Part shown: positions 6,713 to 14,412 of the stretch, piece after piece
Layout of the letters: each line of letters opens with the position of its first letter
Position numbering within the stretch: position 1 is the first letter of the stretch
Notes under the pieces: generated by a model
What the model saw: only the letters and a program-made list of their open reading frames with translations
The model's database searches: none
Told to the model about the DNA's origin: nothing
Position numbers and translations under genes: made by a program
Assembly (NCBI GenBank): GCA_039934635.1
Contig: JBDTLT010000069.1
Span: 1-23,544 of the forward strand
Source: DATLFA01 sp039934635
Lineage (GTDB): Bacteria; Actinomycetota; Acidimicrobiia; Acidimicrobiales; WLNW01
Reading direction: 5' to 3'
Length of the DNA stretch: 23,544 bases

Positions 6713-9574
6713 TCAGGCGTCGGAGCGCATGATCGCGCGCTCGTCGGTGCCGAGGTAGGACGCGATCACGAGCGGGTTGTTGCGGACCTCGTGCGGATTG
6801 CCGTGCGCGATCACTTCGCCGGCTTCGAGGCAGTACACCCGGTCGCTGATGCTCATGACGAGCGGCATGTCGTGTTCGATGAGCAACACGGCGGCGCCGA
6901 GTTCGCGCTGGACGCGCTTGATCAGAGGACCGAACGCCTCGGTCTCTTTCTGTGCGACACCACCGGTGGGTTCGTCGAGTAACAACACCTTCGCGTCGAC
7001 CGCGATGAGACTGCCCAACTCAACGATGCGGCGCGTACCGGTCGACAGGTTGACGATGAGATGATCGGCATAGCGGCCGAGGCCCAGATAGTCGATGAGC
7101 TCGCTTGCTTCTTTGCGCTTGCGCTTTTCAGCGCCCCGTGACGGCGGAATGCCGATGAGCGAGGGCACGAGGTATGACTTTTCGCGCGCTTCGAGCGCGA
7201 CCATCAGTGCCTCGCGGACGGTGAGGTCGGGATACAGGCGGGCCGCCTGGAATGTGCGTCCGAGCCCGAGGCGGTGCCGCCGGTACGACGCCAGGTCATC
7301 GACATTGCGTCCCAGCACAGTGATGTGCCCGGTCGACGGCACGAAGCCCGAGATGGCGTTCATCAACGTCGTCTTGCCCGCACCATTCGTGCCGATCAGG
7401 CCGACGAGCTCACCGCTGAACACCTCGATACTGACGTTGTTGACCGCTCGGTTGCCACCGAAGCGCACACTGACTGCGTCGGTCTTGAGCCAGGCCTCGT
7501 CGGCCGCCAACGTGACGGTGCGATTGCCGCGTGTGGGCACTGCCTTGCTGATCGTCGGGATCGGTTGCGCCACGCCCGCCTGGGCCATGCGGCGATCGAC
7601 GGCACCGAGGACCGAGTCGCGGAGCTGGTAGACGAGCTGCATGAGCCCGCCGGGGAAATAGAGGAGCAACACGAGCAGACCGATCGAGCTCGACAGGAAC
7701 TGCACTTGCTCGCTGTCGTTGAAGAGCGACGGAAGGCCGCTGACCCAGACCGAACCGATGATCGGACCCGCCACCGAGCCCAGCCCGCCGATGATGGCGG
7801 TCGCGACGGGCTGGATGTTCTTGTCCGCCGAGAAGACGCTCTCGGGCTGCAAAATGCCCGCCTGCGTGACGAACAGTGATCCGGCGAACGCCGCAATGCC
7901 ACCAGACAGCGAGAACGCGACCAGCTTCATACGGTTGGGCGAGACTGTGCTCGCCGCGGCCGCATCTTCGTTGTCGCGCACCGCGATCATGGCGCGCCCG
8001 ATGCCCGTGCGGCGCAGCCGCGCCACGATGGCCGCGACGATCCCGAGCAAGACGAGACAGACGTAATAGAAGTGCTTGCGACCGGCGACGCTGAGGTTGA
8101 AGACCTCGAACCCGCCGACCTCGACCTTCGGCGTCACCCTCGGCGTGGCCGATCCGCCTTTGCGCCCGAGGAACACTGCCTGCTTGAACATCCACCCGCC
8201 GGCGGCGACCGCGAACGCAACCGTCGCCACTGTGAGGAATAGGCCCCTTACGCGAAGCGCCGGTAACCCGATGATGAACGCCACCACGACGCCGAACGCG
8301 GTGGCGAGGATGACTGCCGCTACCCACCCGAAGCGGTGTTTCGGGATGTCGAAAAGGTCGAACGGAACCGGAATATCGTTGCCCACCCGCAACGCGATCG
8401 TGGCGAGCGCGCCCATTCCGAACAGCGTGTACTGACCGAGCGACAACTGGCCCGCCCAACCGGTCAACAAGGAGAGCGAGAGGCCGAGCATCGCGAACAG
8501 CACGACTCTGGTCCACACGGTGTAGGTCGCCGCCTCGTTCTTGATCAGCGGAACGATCGCGAGGATCAAGAAGATCAATGCAAACCCCACCGTTGGCATC
8601 AACCTTACGAGACGGTTGTGTTTGAGCCGTTCGGGTATGGGTCGCAGCTTTGGCGCGAGCGACCAGCCGGCCTCCTCCGATCGCGCCCATCGCGTGAAGA
8701 CGACGATGATGAGGATGGCGACGAGGAAGTAGATCTCGACGATGTCGCGGTCGCTCGACGGTACGTTGTCGCGGATTATCTTCTCGATGATGCCCACCGC
8801 GATACCGCCGACAAGTGTCAGTGGCAGCGATCGCATGCGGGCGATCAGGCCGACGAGCAGCGCCCGGCTGAGCAAGGCAAACGAGAGCGCCGTGGTGGTC
8901 TTGGCGGTGTTGGCGGTGATGCTCTGCAGCGGAGCGATCAAGATGCCACACGCCGCCGCGAACGCGGCTGCAATGACCCACACGATGCTCGACGTCTGCT
9001 TGACGCTGATGCCATAGATGCGGGCGGTATCCGGATTCGATGCCGTGGCTCGCACCGCGAGGCCGAACCGAGTGCGGGTGATGAAGACCGCCAGCGCCAG
9101 GATGAAGATCGGTACGACGATCACCACCAGGAGCTCGGACGACGTGAACGGAAGCCCGTTGATCTTGGGCGGATTGTCGAACTTGAACGGCAACGGGAAG
9201 TCGCCACCCTTGTCGATGTCGGGCATCTCGATCTTGGCGTACTGGATCAACTGCGCGACACCGAGCGTGGCGATGAGCAGCACCAGGCGAGGCGCCGAGA
9301 ACAGGCGCCGCACGACGCCGAGCTCGATCACCAAGCCGATGAGCGCGCACGCCAGCGTCGTGAGTGCGAACGCAATCCAGTAGGGCACGCCGTACTGCAG
9401 CTTGAGCAATGCCATCAACAGGATCGCGAACGAGCCGATCTCGCCTTGGGCGAAGTTGAGCACGCCGGTCGAGCGGTAGACGAGCACGAAGCCGGCGGCG
9501 AACACCGCATAGGTGAGGCCCGTGATCGCACCGAAGACGAAGGTGGACAAGGCGAGGTTAATGCCGAGGATCAT
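6713..9574 (-). CDS. LivH-LivM-LivG triple fusion: branched-chain-amino-acid-type ABC permease/permease/ATPase
   Basis: One 953-residue frame holds three proteins that are normally separate. Residues about 1-295 are a LivH-type permease (LVYRSTGVLNFAQGEIG, then RFGLAVRATASNPDTARIYG). Residues about 325-650 are a LivM-type permease (SLLTGWAGQLSLGQ, GRAMIAVRDNEDAAAA, GGLGSVAGPIIG). A linker follows, then a LivG-type ATPase from about 690: Walker A GTNGAGKTT near 725, signature LSTGTRRIVELG near 840, Walker B VLLLDEPTGG near 863 and H-loop LLIEHDM near 898. It begins 3 bp after the MFS-LivF stop with GGAGGG upstream, so the two are translationally linked. Family knowledge says Liv/HAAT systems import amino acids, urea or short amides and carboxylates. 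The signature LSTGT departs from LSGGQ, though LivG proteins often deviate there. Confidence 0.93.
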   Translation of the reverse strand: MILGINLALSTFVFGAITGLTYAVFAAGFVLVYRSTGVLNFAQGEIGSFAILLMALLKLQYGVPYWIAFALTTLACALIGLVIELGVVRRLFSAPRLVLLIATLGVAQLIQYAKIEMPDIDKGGDFPLPFKFDNPPKINGLPFTSSELLVVIVVPIFILALAVFITRTRFGLAVRATASNPDTARIYGISVKQTSSIVWVIAAAFAAACGILIAPLQSITANTAKTTTALSFALLSRALLVGLIARMRSLPLTLVGGIAVGIIEKIIRDNVPSSDRDIVEIYFLVAILIIVVFTRWARSEEAGWSLAPKLRPIPERLKHNRLVRLMPTVGFALIFLILAIVPLIKNEAATYTVWTRVVLFAMLGLSLSLLTGWAGQLSLGQYTLFGMGALATIALRVGNDIPVPFDLFDIPKHRFGWVAAVILATAFGVVVAFIIGLPALRVRGLFLTVATVAFAVAAGGWMFKQAVFLGRKGGSATPRVTPKVEVGGFEVFNLSVAGRKHFYYVCLVLLGIVAAIVARLRRTGIGRAMIAVRDNEDAAAASTVSPNRMKLVAFSLSGGIAAFAGSLFVTQAGILQPESVFSADKNIQPVATAIIGGLGSVAGPIIGSVWVSGLPSLFNDSEQVQFLSSSIGLLVLLLYFPGGLMQLVYQLRDSVLGAVDRRMAQAGVAQPIPTISKAVPTRGNRTVTLAADEAWLKTDAVSVRFGGNRAVNNVSIEVFSGELVGLIGTNGAGKTTLMNAISGFVPSTGHITVLGRNVDDLASYRRHRLGLGRTFQAARLYPDLTVREALMVALEAREKSYLVPSLIGIPPSRGAEKRKRKEASELIDYLGLGRYADHLIVNLSTGTRRIVELGSLIAVDAKVLLLDEPTGGVAQKETEAFGPLIKRVQRELGAAVLLIEHDMPLVMSISDRVYCLEAGEVIAHGNPHEVRNNPLVIASYLGTDERAIMRSDA

Positions 9575-9577
9575 CGC

Positions 9578-11824
9578 TCAGCCCTCCTCGCCGCCGAGGA
9601 ACACGGCCCGTACGAGATCGTCTCGTTCGGCCAACTGCTGCGCCGGCCCTTCGAAACGCACTCTCCCCTTCTCCATGAACACCGCACGGTCGGCGAGCGC
9701 CAGCGCGATGTTGAGTGACTGCTCGACGATGACAATCGTCTGGCCTTCGGCCTTGAGTTGTTCGACAACGGCGATCAACTCTTGGACGACAACGGGGGCG
9801 AGACCGAGCGATAACTCGTCGATCAACAAGACGTCGGGTTTGTGCATGAGGGCCATCGCCAACGCCAGCATCTGTTGCTGCCCGCCCGACAGCGACCGAG
9901 CCAGTTCGGCTCGCCGATTGGCGAGCATCGGGAACAGCGTGAGTACGCGGTCGACCCGCTCTTCGTATTCCTCGTCCGTGACCTTCGTCGCGAGCATCGA
10001 CGACTTGAGGTTGTCGCCGATCGTCAGGTCGCCGAAGATGCCCGAACCACCGCGCAATTGCACGATGCCCTGGCCGAATCGCACCTCTGCGTCTACATAG
10101 GTCAACGTGCGTCCATTCAGGCGGATGACGCCACGATCGGGGATGCCGAGCCCACTGATCGCCCGCAAGACGGTTGATTTGCCGGCGCCGTTGTTGCCGA
10201 GCAACGCCAGCACCTCGCCCTGGGCAACTTCGAAACCGACGTCGAAGAGCACCTGAACCGGGCCGTAGCTGTAGTCGAGATTGCGCAACTGCAGCGCGGG
10301 GATGTGCTCGGGATCCGCGCTCATGCGCTTCATCTCGTCTTGCTCTTCGATCAACTCTTCGACCGCGAGCGAGATGTCGCGCTTCATGAATCGTGACCCG
10401 TAGATGATGAGCAAGCCGCCGACGAGCGCCGCGGGCGGTATGACGATCGTGAGCGATGTGCGCTCACCGAATGCATCGGAGAGGCCGCCGGCGATGAGGC
10501 CACCGAAGAAGCCGCCCATCAAGAAGATGAACAGCGGCACGATCGCGAATGCCTGGGACCGCATGCGATAAGGAGCCACCGCGCCGACGGTTGGGCCGAT
10601 CGAGACGAAGGCGGCCGACGTGCAGGCGTTGGCCAGGCTGATGCCGATGATCAGAGGAGTCAGCGCCGTGAACCGAAGCGCGATCGTCATGAGGAGGCCG
10701 TACGCAAGAATGAACGCGCCGGCCGCGCGCAGCATCTTTTGCGGATCCTTGCGGAACAACTTGTCCATGAAGACGCCCGCAATGGGGATCGACACCAGCG
10801 ACGCCAGCCAGGTCAGCGAGATGATCCAACCTCGGTCGAAGGCTTCTTTGCCGTAGGAATCTTCGAGCAGCTGTGAGATCTGTACCGGCGCGGCGACGAG
10901 GGCGAACCCGAGCATGCCGATACCGACGCAGATGTAATAGAAGGTGCGGATTTTCTTGAGCCGGGCGAACGCGGACGAGATCGAGACGGGTAGTTCTTTG
11001 CCGATCTTCGAGGGCTGAAGCTCGGCACCGAGAACGATCAGTTGCTCGTTGCGGCCGCGCGCCGGCTCTTTCAACAAGAAGGTGAACATGGCAAGGATGA
11101 TCGGCGGTATCGAGAAGATGAAGAACGCCCACCGCCAACCCTCGTCGCCGCCGGCCGCGTCGGCGATCGCCCCTGCGAGGAAGGGCCCTATCAGTAGTCC
11201 CAAGGGTCTGGCCATACCTTCGAACGCGAAGACACGGCCACGCGCCTGCACCGGGTAGTTGTCCGCCAGCAACGCGCTGTGCACCGGCAAGTGATTGGAC
11301 TGCCCGAGACCGGTGAACGCGCGTGCGCAGAACATTTGAAATGGGTTCACGGCGAGACCCTGCAAGATCACGGCGAGGCCCCAGAAGATCGACGCGAAGC
11401 CGACGATACGCACGCGCTTGAGGCGGTCGGCCAACCACGCGAGCGGGATCGACCCGAGGACCAGCGCGATGCCGCCGAAGCTGGCGATGCCGATGAGCAC
11501 CGTGTCGGACACGTTGAGTGTCTTTTGGATGTCGGGGGCGAGCACGGCGATCGCCACGCGGTCGAACTCCTCGACCAACCCGAGCAACGGGATGAGCGTG
11601 AGCATGCCGAGCCCGCCGCTCTTGACGGCCTCGCCGAAGGACATCTGCTCGGCTCCCACGCCGGGCAGCAGGTCGTCGGGCAGGAGCTGCTGGGTCGACC
11701 GGGCAATCTGCTCGGCCTCGCGCTTGGACTCCTCTTCGAGCACCGCAGAGGCGAGGGACGCGGCATCCTCTTCGCCTACCTGCGTGAACTCAGACGAACC
11801 GCTATCGCGCGTGTCGTCGACCAT
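9578..11824 (-). CDS. MFS permease fused to a LivF-type ABC ATPase
   Basis: A 748-residue frame. The start is ATG 11824 (MVDDTRDSGSSEF), preceded by a GGGGGG run; the frame is open to 12157 but that overlaps the divergent binding-protein gene. Residues 1-60 are acidic and polar. Residues about 65-480 form a complete major-facilitator unit: hydrophobic segments throughout, a motif-A-like PLAWLADRLKRVRIVG, RAFTGLGQSNHLP, and RPLGLLIGPFLAGAIADAAG. A charged linker (about 480-505) leads to an ATPase: Walker A LLGNNGAGKST near 540, signature SLSGGQQQMLALA near 645, Walker B DVLLIDELSLGLAP near 670 and IVEQSLNIALALAD, all typical of LivF. No frame break is visible between the halves. It heads the operon with LivHMG and would supply the missing LivF partner. 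The MFS half might transport a related solute or simply anchor the ATPase. Confidence 0.92.
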   Translation of the reverse strand: MVDDTRDSGSSEFTQVGEEDAASLASAVLEEESKREAEQIARSTQQLLPDDLLPGVGAEQMSFGEAVKSGGLGMLTLIPLLGLVEEFDRVAIAVLAPDIQKTLNVSDTVLIGIASFGGIALVLGSIPLAWLADRLKRVRIVGFASIFWGLAVILQGLAVNPFQMFCARAFTGLGQSNHLPVHSALLADNYPVQARGRVFAFEGMARPLGLLIGPFLAGAIADAAGGDEGWRWAFFIFSIPPIILAMFTFLLKEPARGRNEQLIVLGAELQPSKIGKELPVSISSAFARLKKIRTFYYICVGIGMLGFALVAAPVQISQLLEDSYGKEAFDRGWIISLTWLASLVSIPIAGVFMDKLFRKDPQKMLRAAGAFILAYGLLMTIALRFTALTPLIIGISLANACTSAAFVSIGPTVGAVAPYRMRSQAFAIVPLFIFLMGGFFGGLIAGGLSDAFGERTSLTIVIPPAALVGGLLIIYGSRFMKRDISLAVEELIEEQDEMKRMSADPEHIPALQLRNLDYSYGPVQVLFDVGFEVAQGEVLALLGNNGAGKSTVLRAISGLGIPDRGVIRLNGRTLTYVDAEVRFGQGIVQLRGGSGIFGDLTIGDNLKSSMLATKVTDEEYEERVDRVLTLFPMLANRRAELARSLSGGQQQMLALAMALMHKPDVLLIDELSLGLAPVVVQELIAVVEQLKAEGQTIVIVEQSLNIALALADRAVFMEKGRVRFEGPAQQLAERDDLVRAVFLGGEEG

Positions 11825-11951
11825 GTAGGTACCCCCCTGAGGACGAGGCCCCCATTGTGGCCGCTCGGTTGTGTCCTGCGCCACATGAGTTACGGCTTCG
11901 TACGTTGCGACCTGAAGGCAATCCGATTGCGGGTGAGTGTTTGCCGTGCCG

Positions 11952-11965
11952 GTGACCGGGGTCAC
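11952..11965. promoter_or_regulatory. Perfect palindrome, candidate operator of the divergent transporter genes
   Basis: GTGACC-GG-GGTCAC is a 6+2+6 perfect inverted repeat. It lies in the 178-bp gap between the divergent MFS-LivF and binding-protein genes, 37 bp before the GTG start and immediately upstream of a -10-like TATGGT. The position suits a repressor or activator dimer. No regulator gene is present in the window. Confidence 0.4.
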
Positions 11966-11968
11966 TGC

Positions 11969-11974
11969 TATGGT
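11969..11974 (+). promoter_or_regulatory. Candidate -10 element of the binding-protein gene
   Basis: TATGGT fits TAnnnT and would start transcription near 11981, just before the GGGGGG ribosome site that serves GTG 12003. No -35 match is evident; the palindrome occupies the place where one would sit. Confidence 0.35.
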
Positions 11975-12002
11975 TGTAGAGAACCAACCCTGGGGGGATT
12001 TT

Positions 12003-13601
12003 GTGAGACGACGATTCAACCGAATTGTGATCGCCGCGGTTGCGCTCGCGCTCGTGGCGGCCGCTTGCGGCGGCGACGACAGTGAGGGCAGTCCGGAAAC
12101 GACCGCCGGCGGGGTCAGCACCACTGCTGGTGCAACCACGACGTTGAAGCCGGCCAAGATCTACACCGACCCGCGCGGTGGGCTGTACGCCGACTTCCAG
12201 AAGACCTACGACCGTGGGGCCGATCCTTTCTCGAGTGAAACCGAGTTCTGCACGAAGGAAGCGCCGAAAGAAGCGCTCAAGCAAACCGAGCCGGGCATCA
12301 CTGCGACCACCATCGTGCTCGCGCATATCCGCACCAAGCTCGAAGAGCTGGCGGCGTTCGGTTTCGACGTCTACGTCGGCAACACGTCTGACATGTTCAG
12401 CTCGTTCGCGAAGTACGTCAACGAGAATTGCGGCGGCGTGAACGGACGTCAGATCGACCTGCAGAACATCGAAGTCACCGCTCTCGGTAGCGCGGCCAAG
12501 CCGGTCGATCAGGCCCGCAACGAGGCCTGCGTCACTGCGACCGAAGACAAGAAGGCACCCGTCGTCATGAACACGTCGGGCTTCCAGGGCACCGGCATCC
12601 TGTGCATCGTCGAAGACCACAAGGCCATCTACATCAGCACGACGAACGGCTCGCAAGAGTTCCTCACCCGTTCCGGCGGGCGCATGTTCGGCATCGGTCT
12701 GGTGCTCGACGACTACAACACGCTGTTGGTCAACGAGGTCATCCGCACGAAGATCGCGGCGGGCAAAGTCGTCGGTGTCATCGACTCCGATACCCCGGGC
12801 CAGAACGAAGCGACAAAGAAGAACTTCATCGAACCGCTCGAGAAGTCCGGCCTCAAGGTCGCCTCTTACTCGACGCTCGGGTGCAAGGGCACGACAACCT
12901 GCGCCGACGGCTTGAAGGAAGCAGTGTCCAAGCTGATCGCGGCCAAGGTCGACTTCCTCTACCCGAACCTCAACGTGGTTTCGCTGCCGGGCTTCATCAA
13001 GGAGATGGTGGCGCAGGGTGTCAAGCCGGGCCAGGTGCAGTTCATCAACTCGAACTTCAACAGCCAGGCCGGCGATCTGGTGTCGGGCAAGGTTTCCGAG
13101 CTCGGCGGGGCAGAAGCCGGAGCGCTCTACAACGGCGCGATCTTCTTCGACCCGGCGCCGACGGGCAACTACCGCCTCACCGACGACCCCACGCCGTTCA
13201 TGAAGATGTGCAACGAGACCTACCAAAAAGTCTCGACGCTGCCGGCCAACGCGGGCGCCAAGTTCGAGTCTGCGGGTAAGACGTTCAAGTTCAAGGACGA
13301 CTTCGAAGTCTCGCCGTACGGCATGGTCGGCTCGGTGTGCTCGGTCTTCCGGGCGACATTGCGGGCAATCTACCGGGCCGGCGTCAACCCGACCCGTGAC
13401 GACATCACCAAGGCCATGTCGAACCTCGGTCCGATCGACATCACCTACATGTCGCCGGCCACGTTCACGCCGGGCAAGTCGGGTGCGCCCGACACCGTGT
13501 ACCAGCTCAAGTACAACTACCCGTGCCCCGGTGGCACGATCAACAAGAGCAACGCCTGCATCACGCAGACTGCGGGTCCGACCGCACTCAAGTTGAAGTA
13601 G
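12003..13601 (+). CDS. Liv-type (type 1 periplasmic-fold) substrate-binding lipoprotein
   Basis: A 532-residue exported protein. The start is GTG 12003 with GGGGGG upstream; the frame is open to 11937 but has no ribosome site there. A basic VRRRFNR and hydrophobic core end at a lipobox, VAAAC22, so the mature protein is a membrane-anchored lipoprotein, followed by an acidic Gly/Thr-rich spacer. The body resembles leucine/amide-type binding proteins (Peripla_BP_6): YVNENCGGVNGRQIDLQ, a PVVMNTSGFQ segment, RMFGIGLVLDDYN, KVVGVIDSDTPGQNE and LKEAVSKLIAAKVDFLYPN. At over 500 residues it is longer than the usual 370-400 of LivJ. It is divergent from the MFS-LivF/LivHMG operon and most likely its solute receptor. 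Several Cys residues (mature part) might form disulfides. Confidence 0.92.
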   Translation: MRRRFNRIVIAAVALALVAAACGGDDSEGSPETTAGGVSTTAGATTTLKPAKIYTDPRGGLYADFQKTYDRGADPFSSETEFCTKEAPKEALKQTEPGITATTIVLAHIRTKLEELAAFGFDVYVGNTSDMFSSFAKYVNENCGGVNGRQIDLQNIEVTALGSAAKPVDQARNEACVTATEDKKAPVVMNTSGFQGTGILCIVEDHKAIYISTTNGSQEFLTRSGGRMFGIGLVLDDYNTLLVNEVIRTKIAAGKVVGVIDSDTPGQNEATKKNFIEPLEKSGLKVASYSTLGCKGTTTCADGLKEAVSKLIAAKVDFLYPNLNVVSLPGFIKEMVAQGVKPGQVQFINSNFNSQAGDLVSGKVSELGGAEAGALYNGAIFFDPAPTGNYRLTDDPTPFMKMCNETYQKVSTLPANAGAKFESAGKTFKFKDDFEVSPYGMVGSVCSVFRATLRAIYRAGVNPTRDDITKAMSNLGPIDITYMSPATFTPGKSGAPDTVYQLKYNYPCPGGTINKSNACITQTAGPTALKLK

Positions 13602-13623
13602 ACGATCGGCGCTTCGCGCACGC

Positions 13624-13655
13624 GACGGGGGCCCACCAGCCGGTGGGCCCCCGTC
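13624..13655 (+). terminator. Strong intrinsic terminator after the binding-protein gene
   Basis: GACGGGGGCCCACC and GGTGGGCCCCCGTC pair perfectly over 14 bp around a 4-base loop (AGCC), followed by AACGTTTT. It lies 22 bp after the stop codon and between convergent genes, so it may also slow transcription from the right. Confidence 0.9.
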
Positions 13656-13683
13656 AACGTTTTGGCCTTCGCTGCCGGCTCGG

Positions 13684-14412
13684 TCAGGCCGTGTAGCCGC
13701 CGTCGACCACGATGTCCGCGCCGGTGACGAAGGACGACTCGTCGCTCGCCAGCCAGACCGCGGCGGCCGCGATGTCGGCCGGTTCACCGATGCGCCGCAC
13801 CGGCAACGCAGCGGCGATCTCGGGCTCACGATCGAGCGCGTAGTCGATCATCTCGGTGCGGATCGTGCCGGGAATGATCGCGTTGACGCGTATCCCCGAC
13901 GGACCGAGATCGATCGCCGCCGCTTTGGTCAAACCGCGCAACCCGAACTTCGAGGCCGTGTACGCGATGGCACGGCCGTTGCCCCGGACGCCGTTGGCGG
14001 ACGACACGTTGATGATGCAACCGCCGCGCTCACGCATGAGCGGCACGACCGCCTGCATACCGAGGAACGGCCCGACGAGGTTGACATCGAGGGTGGCCCG
14101 GTAGGCCGCTTCGTCGGTCTCGGCGAAGGTCGCCACGCGATGAATCGCCGCATTGTTGACGAGAACGTCGATCTGACCGAACCGCGCCATGAGTTCTGCG
14201 ATCGCGGCAACCCAATCACTGGCACTGGTGACGTCGAGATGCCGGTACACCGCACGGTCGCCGAGCGCGGACGCGACGGCGAGCCCGCGCTCGTCGAGCA
14301 CGTCGGCCAGCATCACGAGCGCGCCTTCGGCCGCGAACCGCTCTGCTTCGGCCTGACCTTGTCCGCGGGCGGCACCGGTGATCAGCGCCACCCGGCCGTC
14401 GAGGCGGCCCAT
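13684..14412 (-). CDS. Short-chain dehydrogenase/reductase (classical SDR)
   Basis: A 242-residue classical SDR. The start is ATG 14412, overlapping the stop of the upstream amidohydrolase by one base (TGATG). The frame is open to 14637 but that part is inside the neighbour. The cofactor site is T12-G-x-x-x-G-x-G19 (ITGAARGQG), followed by LADV after the second strand, where Asp favours NAD(H). NNAAI, NVSSANG and the catalytic Y151-TAS-K155 pair are intact, and the C-terminal VTGADIVVDGGYTA is typical. It would oxidise or reduce a secondary alcohol or ketone. The translational coupling suggests that it works on the same pathway as the amidohydrolase; the substrate is unknown. Confidence 0.93.
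   Translation of the reverse strand: MGRLDGRVALITGAARGQGQAEAERFAAEGALVMLADVLDERGLAVASALGDRAVYRHLDVTSASDWVAAIAELMARFGQIDVLVNNAAIHRVATFAETDEAAYRATLDVNLVGPFLGMQAVVPLMRERGGCIINVSSANGVRGNGRAIAYTASKFGLRGLTKAAAIDLGPSGIRVNAIIPGTIRTEMIDYALDREPEIAAALPVRRIGEPADIAAAAVWLASDESSFVTGADIVVDGGYTA

Noticed and set aside
8336..9718. A 460-codon open frame on the plus strand inside the LivHMG/MFS-LivF genes
   Set aside because: Highly charged, low-complexity translation rich in Arg, Glu, Asp and His; it crosses the junction of two well-supported genes and has no motif.
11825..12157. An upstream extension of the MFS-LivF frame
   Set aside because: It would cover the promoter and signal peptide of the divergent receptor gene, while ATG 11824 has a GGGGGG site.
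12003..13601. A mobile element or transfer signature around the fusion transporter
   Set aside because: No terminal repeats, integrase, tRNA or change of base composition is visible at its borders.
11802..13829. A 675-codon open frame on the minus strand across the binding-protein gene
   Set aside because: It is antisense to a clear lipoprotein with signal peptide and family motifs. Its translation is Arg/Asp/Val-rich without domains, as expected of the reverse frame of GC-rich codons.
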